Notes under the pieces: generated by a model | The model's input: the letters and a program-made list of their open reading frames with translations, nothing else | What the model was told of the DNA's origin: nothing | Database searches by the model: none | Position numbers and translations under genes: made by a program | From: Clostridia bacterium | GTDB taxonomy: Bacteria > Bacillota_A > Clostridia > Christensenellales > CAG-138 | Direction of reading: 5' to 3' | NCBI GenBank assembly: GCA_017553815.1 | Contig: JAFZJT010000156.1 | Coordinates: forward strand, 1 to 9,191 | DNA length: 9,191 nt | Shown: one piece after another, positions 5,495-9,191 of the stretch | Position numbering within the stretch: the stretch's first letter is position 1 | Layout: each line of letters starts with the position of its first letter

Positions 5495-6265
5495 ATGTAC
5501 AGCGAACAGGACCTTAAATACGCGGCGGAATATCGGGATGAGATACATAATGCGGCTTTGGAGCGAGTCCGGGCGGTCTATCCGCGCGCCGATTCCGTCG
5601 TTGACCGCTACCACGCGGAGTCCTATTTTCAGCAGGTTTGGGAGTATCCCGGGCAATGGTACACCGTGGTCGGCACGCCGCAGGGCGCGGGGAGCCGAAT
5701 TGCGCTGGTCGAAGCCATAGTTCGGGAAACCCTTTCATACTGCCGCGAAACGGGGATGGAGCGCTCGGACGAGCCGTTCGAGCGGCTTATGGACGAATAC
5801 CCCGATATCGCCTGCGAGTATCGCATTATAAACGAGGACGATGAAGCAGTCGAAGAAAAGAGCGTTTTTCCCTATCGCGGCGCGGAGTCGCACCGCCCGG
5901 CACTATCCTGCGCCGCGCGCGAGCTCTCCGTGGGTGGCGGGGAACGGCAATTTGATTTGGAGCGGATAAGGTGCAGAAAGCTCAAGAGCAAGGCGCTCTT
6001 CGCTCCCGCAAACTCGGACGAATGGCTGAATTATCGCAAAGCGTTTTTCGGTTCGCCCCGTAAAAACGCCTATACGGACGGCGATTTTGAGCGGGTAAAC
6101 GCCGCTTTGTTTCCCGGCGGAGCGGATGCGCTGGAGGTCTATAGATGGACTTGGGAGCGCCCCGAATGCTTGAATGAAGGCGCACGGCGGGAAAGCCTTT
6201 TACTGACCGTCTACGACAGCACTCTGTTCCGCTTTGTGGTGATAACGGCAAAGGCGGAAAAGTGA
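5495..6265 (+). CDS. Uncharacterised 256-residue protein
   Basis: I do not recognise this family. ATG 5495 follows GAGGTAAAGG (5483-5492) and lies 15 bases after the Nudix stop. The N-terminal third is helical and charged (DLKYAAEYRDEIHNAALERV), then comes a distinctive aromatic/glycine segment, VWEYPGQWYTVVGTPQGAGS, at residues 48-67. A middle part follows with GG and Pro-rich turns (about 125-150), and the C-terminal half ends in strand-like LLLTVYDSTLFRFVVITAK (236-253). There is no signal peptide or membrane segment. Codon use is GC-rich, unlike the AT-rich DUF402 and acidic-protein genes, so it may have arrived separately or be native. The long coherent frame and proper ribosome binding site support a real gene; function is unknown. 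Confidence 0.75.
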   Translation: MYSEQDLKYAAEYRDEIHNAALERVRAVYPRADSVVDRYHAESYFQQVWEYPGQWYTVVGTPQGAGSRIALVEAIVRETLSYCRETGMERSDEPFERLMDEYPDIACEYRIINEDDEAVEEKSVFPYRGAESHRPALSCAARELSVGGGERQFDLERIRCRKLKSKALFAPANSDEWLNYRKAFFGSPRKNAYTDGDFERVNAALFPGGADALEVYRWTWERPECLNEGARRESLLLTVYDSTLFRFVVITAKAEK

Positions 6266-6317
6266 AGCTTCGGCTTGTTGGCAGGATTTAGAAAGAAAAA
6301 GTGATTTGGAGAAAACT

Positions 6318-7025
6318 ATGAAAGTTAGATGCGTATGGGAGCATAACGGCGACGACAGCCTTCTTTATGCGGAGGATTTCATCGGAGCGTTCACAAGAGG
6401 CTCGTCGCTTGCGGAAGCCGTACTCAAGATGCCGGAGGAGATACGAAGATTTCGGCTTTGGACGGGGGATGCGCCCATCGATGAGCCTGAAATCGAGATA
6501 GTTCAGCAGAAGTGCTCCGATTTGCAGATAAGGGATGCGGACAGCGACGTGCTGTTTATATCGGAGGAGGCTCCGCTGAGTGAGGAAGAATACAGGTATT
6601 TTAAATCGGTTGCGATGAAGTCCGCCGAGGACTTTCAAACGCTCTATTCAGCGTTCCCCGATAAGAATAGGAGCGATAAAGCAAAACGCAGAACTTTTTA
6701 CGGAGAAGTTCCCCGCACCGCGGAGGAGATGTATGAACATACGAAAAACGTAAATGTGTACTACTTTTCAGAAATCGGTGTTGACGCCGACAATGAGGGA
6801 ACGATCGTGTCATGCAGGGCAAGGGGCTTTGAGGCGCTCGAAGCCGTTCCAAACTTTCTGTCATTGGCGGTCGTGAGTGGCAGTTATGATGAAAAATGGT
6901 CGGTGAGGAAGGTCTTTAGGCGCTTTATATGGCATGATAGGCTCCATGCCAAAGCAATGTATAAAATGGGGGTGTCTGCCTTTGGAGCAGAGGTCATTCC
7001 CGACGTGTTCGGTTTTACTCGATAG
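6318..7025 (+). CDS. HicB-like N-terminus plus DinB-like His-triad domain, function unknown
   Basis: The 235-residue protein appears to have two parts. Residues 1-45 (MKVRCVWEHNGDD...GAFTRGSSLAEAVLKMPEEI) look like a HicB-type antitoxin fold: short strands, then G-x-F-T-x-G-x-S-x-x-E-A and a helix. Residues 120-235 resemble a DinB-like four-helix bundle: EMYEHTKNVNVYYF around H141, and FIWHDRLHAKAMYKM with H206 and H210 (HxxxH), together a plausible three-His metal site. No HicA-like toxin gene is adjacent. I chose ATG 6318 because GGAG (6308-6311) lies 6 bases before it; the in-frame TTG at 6306 overlaps that site. It is the last accessory gene, 56 bases before ispH. DinB-like enzymes include thiol-dependent transferases and damage-inducible proteins, but no activity can be assigned. 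The domain assignments are pattern recognition, not a search. Confidence 0.75.
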   Translation: MKVRCVWEHNGDDSLLYAEDFIGAFTRGSSLAEAVLKMPEEIRRFRLWTGDAPIDEPEIEIVQQKCSDLQIRDADSDVLFISEEAPLSEEEYRYFKSVAMKSAEDFQTLYSAFPDKNRSDKAKRRTFYGEVPRTAEEMYEHTKNVNVYYFSEIGVDADNEGTIVSCRARGFEALEAVPNFLSLAVVSGSYDEKWSVRKVFRRFIWHDRLHAKAMYKMGVSAFGAEVIPDVFGFTR

Positions 7026-7081
7026 AGCCACGGCTTTCAAACAAAATCGAAAAAGACGAAAAAACAAGAAGGAGAATCGAT

Positions 7082-9191
7082 ATGAACATCATCCTTGCCA
7101 AGCACGCGGGCTTCTGCTTCGGCGTGCGAAGAGCCGTTGACATAACCAAGGAAACGGCGAAACAGGTATACGGCGAAAGCGAGAACGCGCAGAGCGGCAT
7201 GAGACCGCGCGTATTCACATACGGCGAGCTTATCCATAATAAGACCGTTGTGGAGGAGCTGGCGGCGGAGGGCATAACCGCGATTTCTTCGCCCGGGGAG
7301 GCGCAGGCGGGGGACTACGTCATAATCCGCTCCCACGGCGTTCCCAAATCGGTTTACGCGGAGCTTGAATCGCGCGGCATAAACTGCGTGGATGCGACCT
7401 GCCCCTTCGTTGCCCGCATCCATGAAACGGTCTTAGAGGCGCATAGGCGCGGGGAAAGGGTGTTCATAGTCGGCGAGCCGACGCATCCCGAGGTCGTGGG
7501 CATAAACGGACACTGCGGCAATGAAGCCATGTTCATCCGCAGTTTGGATGAGCATTCAAAGCTCGAAGGAGGAGGGGGCTGCCTCGTCGTGCAGACCACC
7601 TTCGACAGCGACGCCTTCAACGAGATGAGCGCGCTTATCGAGCGCGAGTATCCGAAGATAACGGTCAACAACACGATATGCACCACCACCCGCGAGCGCC
7701 AAACGGAGGCGGATGAACTGAGCCGGAAGTGCGATGTTATGCTTGTTTTGGGCGATAAAAACAGCTCCAATACCCAAAAACTCAAAGAAATTTGCAAAAA
7801 AAATTGCCCGAACACCCAAAATGGTGCAAATATAAGTGAAATTTCTCTTGATTTATTAAAAGATTATGGTATAATGATAGGCGTTGTTGCCGGTGCATCC
7901 ACACCGGATTCGATCATCAGGGAGGTTATCAACACAATGAACGAACAGGAAAAGACTTTACACGAAGTCACCAACGAAACCGTGACCGCAAATGCGGCAC
8001 AGACCATCGACGAGAACGCTGTTTTTGATGAGGACGCTATCAACAAGACCATCGTTCGTATCCATGGCGGTCAGATCCTTACCGGAACCGTCATCCAGAT
8101 CGTAGACGGCGAAGTCAGCGTCAGCATCGGCTACAAGTCCGACGGCTACATTCCCCGCTCCGAGTTTTCCAACGACCCCGACGTGGATCCCGCTTCCCTG
8201 TTCAAGGTAGGCGACCCCATCGACGTTGAGGTTCTCAAGGTAAACGACGGCGAGGGCAACGTCCTGCTTTCACGCAAGAACGTAGAGCGTCAGAAGGCTT
8301 GGGATGAGTTCTCCAACGACCCCGACATCAAGGAAAAGGTTTTCGAGGGCGTTTGCACCGAGGTCATCAAGGGCGGCGTGCTTGTTGAGCTTAGTAACGG
8401 CGCAGCAAGGGCATTCGTTCCCGCTTCCCAGGTTTCCACGAGGTTCGTTCAGGATCTCAAGCAGTTCGTAGGTCAGCACATGAGGCTCCAGGTTCTCGAA
8501 GTGGACGAGAAGCGCAGGCGCGTTGTCGGCTCCTGCAAGTCCATCCTCCAGCAGGAGGCTGAGGAGGCCGAGAAGAAGGTTTGGGACAACATCGAGGTCG
8601 GCATGAAGACCAAGGGTATCGTTCGCCGCCTCACCGATTTCGGCGCATTCGTCGATATCGGCGGTGTTGACGGCCTTGTACATATCACCCAGTGCGCATG
8701 GGGCAGGGTAAAGAACCCCGCCGAAGTGTTCACCCCCGGTCAGGAGATCGACGTTGTAGTTCGCGAGCTCGACAGGGAAAACAAGAAGATCTCCCTTGGC
8801 TACAAGGAGCTTCTTCCCAAGCCCTGGACAACCGCCGATGAAAGGTACCCCGTGGGCACCTTCGTTGAGGGTAAGGTTGTTCGCATCGTGCCCTTCGGCG
8901 CGTTCGTATCTCTTGAACCCACCATCGACGGTCTGGTGCATATCTCCCAGGTCGGCCTCAAGCGCGTCAGCAAGGTCGAGGACGAGATCAACGTCGGCGA
9001 CCGCGTTCGCTGCAAGGTCATCGAGGTAGACACCCAGAAGCGCCGCATCAGCCTGAGCCGCCGCGATGCTCTTATCGATGAGAACCCCGAAGAGGCCGCC
9101 GAGATCATCGCCAGGGAGCGCGAGCAGCGCGAGCGTGAGCGCCAGGAGCGCGCAGAGCGCCGCAATGCCGACGAGCAGAGCCGCCGCGAGA
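7082..9191 (+). CDS. ispH-rpsA: HMBPP reductase (IspH) fused to ribosomal protein S1, 3' end outside window
   Basis: Residues 1-285 are IspH, the [4Fe-4S] enzyme that makes IPP and DMAPP from HMBPP in the last step of the MEP isoprenoid pathway. The cluster cysteines are C12 (HAGFCFGV), C107 (DATCPFV) and C200 (NTICTTT). Substrate residues are H52 (IHNKTVV), H85 (SHGV), H135/E137 (THPEVVG), SSN at 228-230 and GAST at 271-274. From residue 286 the frame continues into S1, the mRNA-binding ribosomal protein. Four S1 domains lie at about 330-399, 419-489, 507-577 and 592-662, the last two with the classic FGAFV...DGLVHI pattern. A tail rich in Arg and Glu then runs to the window end (703 residues visible). 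Start ATG 7082 has AAGAAGGAG (7066-7074). This fusion is known in Clostridia. Internal signals suggest S1 is also made alone. Confidence 0.95.
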   Translation, partial: MNIILAKHAGFCFGVRRAVDITKETAKQVYGESENAQSGMRPRVFTYGELIHNKTVVEELAAEGITAISSPGEAQAGDYVIIRSHGVPKSVYAELESRGINCVDATCPFVARIHETVLEAHRRGERVFIVGEPTHPEVVGINGHCGNEAMFIRSLDEHSKLEGGGGCLVVQTTFDSDAFNEMSALIEREYPKITVNNTICTTTRERQTEADELSRKCDVMLVLGDKNSSNTQKLKEICKKNCPNTQNGANISEISLDLLKDYGIMIGVVAGASTPDSIIREVINTMNEQEKTLHEVTNETVTANAAQTIDENAVFDEDAINKTIVRIHGGQILTGTVIQIVDGEVSVSIGYKSDGYIPRSEFSNDPDVDPASLFKVGDPIDVEVLKVNDGEGNVLLSRKNVERQKAWDEFSNDPDIKEKVFEGVCTEVIKGGVLVELSNGAARAFVPASQVSTRFVQDLKQFVGQHMRLQVLEVDEKRRRVVGSCKSILQQEAEEAEKKVWDNIEVGMKTKGIVRRLTDFGAFVDIGGVDGLVHITQCAWGRVKNPAEVFTPGQEIDVVVRELDRENKKISLGYKELLPKPWTTADERYPVGTFVEGKVVRIVPFGAFVSLEPTIDGLVHISQVGLKRVSKVEDEINVGDRVRCKVIEVDTQKRRISLSRRDALIDENPEEAAEIIAREREQRERERQERAERRNADEQSRRE
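7848..7875 (+). promoter_or_regulatory. Predicted sigma-A promoter inside ispH, driving rpsA
   Basis: TTGATT at 7848-7853 (-35) and a perfect TATAAT at 7870-7875 (-10) are separated by 16 bp, with TG at 7867-7868 making an extended -10. It sits in a conspicuously AT-rich patch (about 7785-7875) of an otherwise GC-rich gene. Transcription would begin around 7882, about 55 bases before the in-frame ATG of the S1 part. The codons here encode a poorly constrained loop of IspH, which leaves room for a promoter. This is prediction from sequence only. Confidence 0.65.
7890..7907 (+). promoter_or_regulatory. GC-rich hairpin in the predicted rpsA leader
   Basis: CCGGTG (7890-7895) pairs with CACCGG (7902-7907) around a 6-base CATCCA loop. 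It falls in the predicted 5' leader between the internal promoter and the Shine-Dalgarno site, ending 11 bases before the latter. The bases also encode the conserved AGAST(P) motif of IspH, so the symmetry may be a coding coincidence. If real, it could influence S1 translation. Confidence 0.3.
7919..7939 (+). promoter_or_regulatory. rpsA: Internal ribosome binding site and in-frame start for S1
   Basis: AGGGAGGT at 7919-7926, containing the perfect anti-16S match GGAGGT, is followed after 10 bases by ATG 7937-7939. That ATG is in frame with ispH (codon 286) and falls exactly at the end of the IspH domain. Translation from it would give a stand-alone S1 beginning MNEQEKTLHE, the expected short N-terminus ahead of the first S1 domain. 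This is as strong as or stronger than most other ribosome binding sites in the window. Confidence 0.7.

Noticed and set aside
4862..5656. A 264-codon open frame on the - strand across the methyltransferase, Nudix and next gene.
   Set aside because: It is antisense to a strong Nudix gene and parts of two others, has no recognisable motifs, and crosses gene boundaries. It is a shadow frame caused by codon composition.
1241..7081. Possibility that the accessory genes are an integron-like cassette array.
   Set aside because: No integrase gene is present, and I found no recurring attC-like inverted sites between the genes.
8270..8941. A 223-codon open frame on the - strand in the S1 region.
   Set aside because: It is exactly antisense to well-conserved S1 domains. 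Strong codon bias in rpsA commonly leaves the reverse strand open.

Overview
The window looks like the chromosome of a Clostridia-class Firmicute of moderate to fairly high GC, probably an anaerobe. The evidence is the housekeeping backbone cmk - plsC - ispH::rpsA, including a fused HMBPP reductase / ribosomal protein S1 gene, an arrangement known from Clostridia. Strong AGGAGG-type ribosome binding sites also fit. All genes I accept are on the + strand. The first gene (cmk) is cut at its 5' end and the last (ispH::rpsA) at its 3' end.

Layout. 1-480: C-terminal part of cytidylate kinase. 481-589: a spacer with a short hairpin and a five-copy heptamer repeat. 590-1240: a 1-acylglycerol-3-phosphate acyltransferase (PlsC family). 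1241-7081: about 5.8 kb of accessory genes placed between plsC and ispH::rpsA. They are a 29-codon remnant that looks like the N-terminus of a methyltransferase, a DUF402 protein, a very acidic orphan protein, a VOC/glyoxalase-fold protein, a small CDP-alcohol phosphatidyltransferase, a GNAT acetyltransferase, a class I SAM methyltransferase, a Nudix hydrolase, an orphan 256-residue protein, and a protein with a HicB-like N-terminus and a DinB-like His triad. 7082-9191: the ispH::rpsA fusion, open to the window end.

The accessory genes are short, mostly have their own Shine-Dalgarno site, and lie 0-200 bases apart with no convincing intrinsic terminator. They could therefore be co-transcribed from upstream into ispH::rpsA. 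Spot counts of GC on single 60-base lines (about 58% in plsC, about 40% in the DUF402 and acidic-protein genes, about 62% in the 256-residue orphan and in rpsA) suggest a compositional mosaic assembled piecemeal. No transposase, integrase, attachment site, CRISPR array, tRNA or rRNA was seen.

The most interesting signal lies inside the last gene. At the IspH-S1 junction, a locally AT-rich stretch carries a near-consensus sigma-A promoter with an extended -10 (TTGATT, 16 bp, TATAAT). A GC-rich hairpin follows, then an AGGGAGGT Shine-Dalgarno site 10 bases before an in-frame ATG exactly where S1 should begin. I infer that the locus makes both an IspH-S1 fusion and a separate S1, which would free S1 supply from the long accessory-laden transcript upstream.
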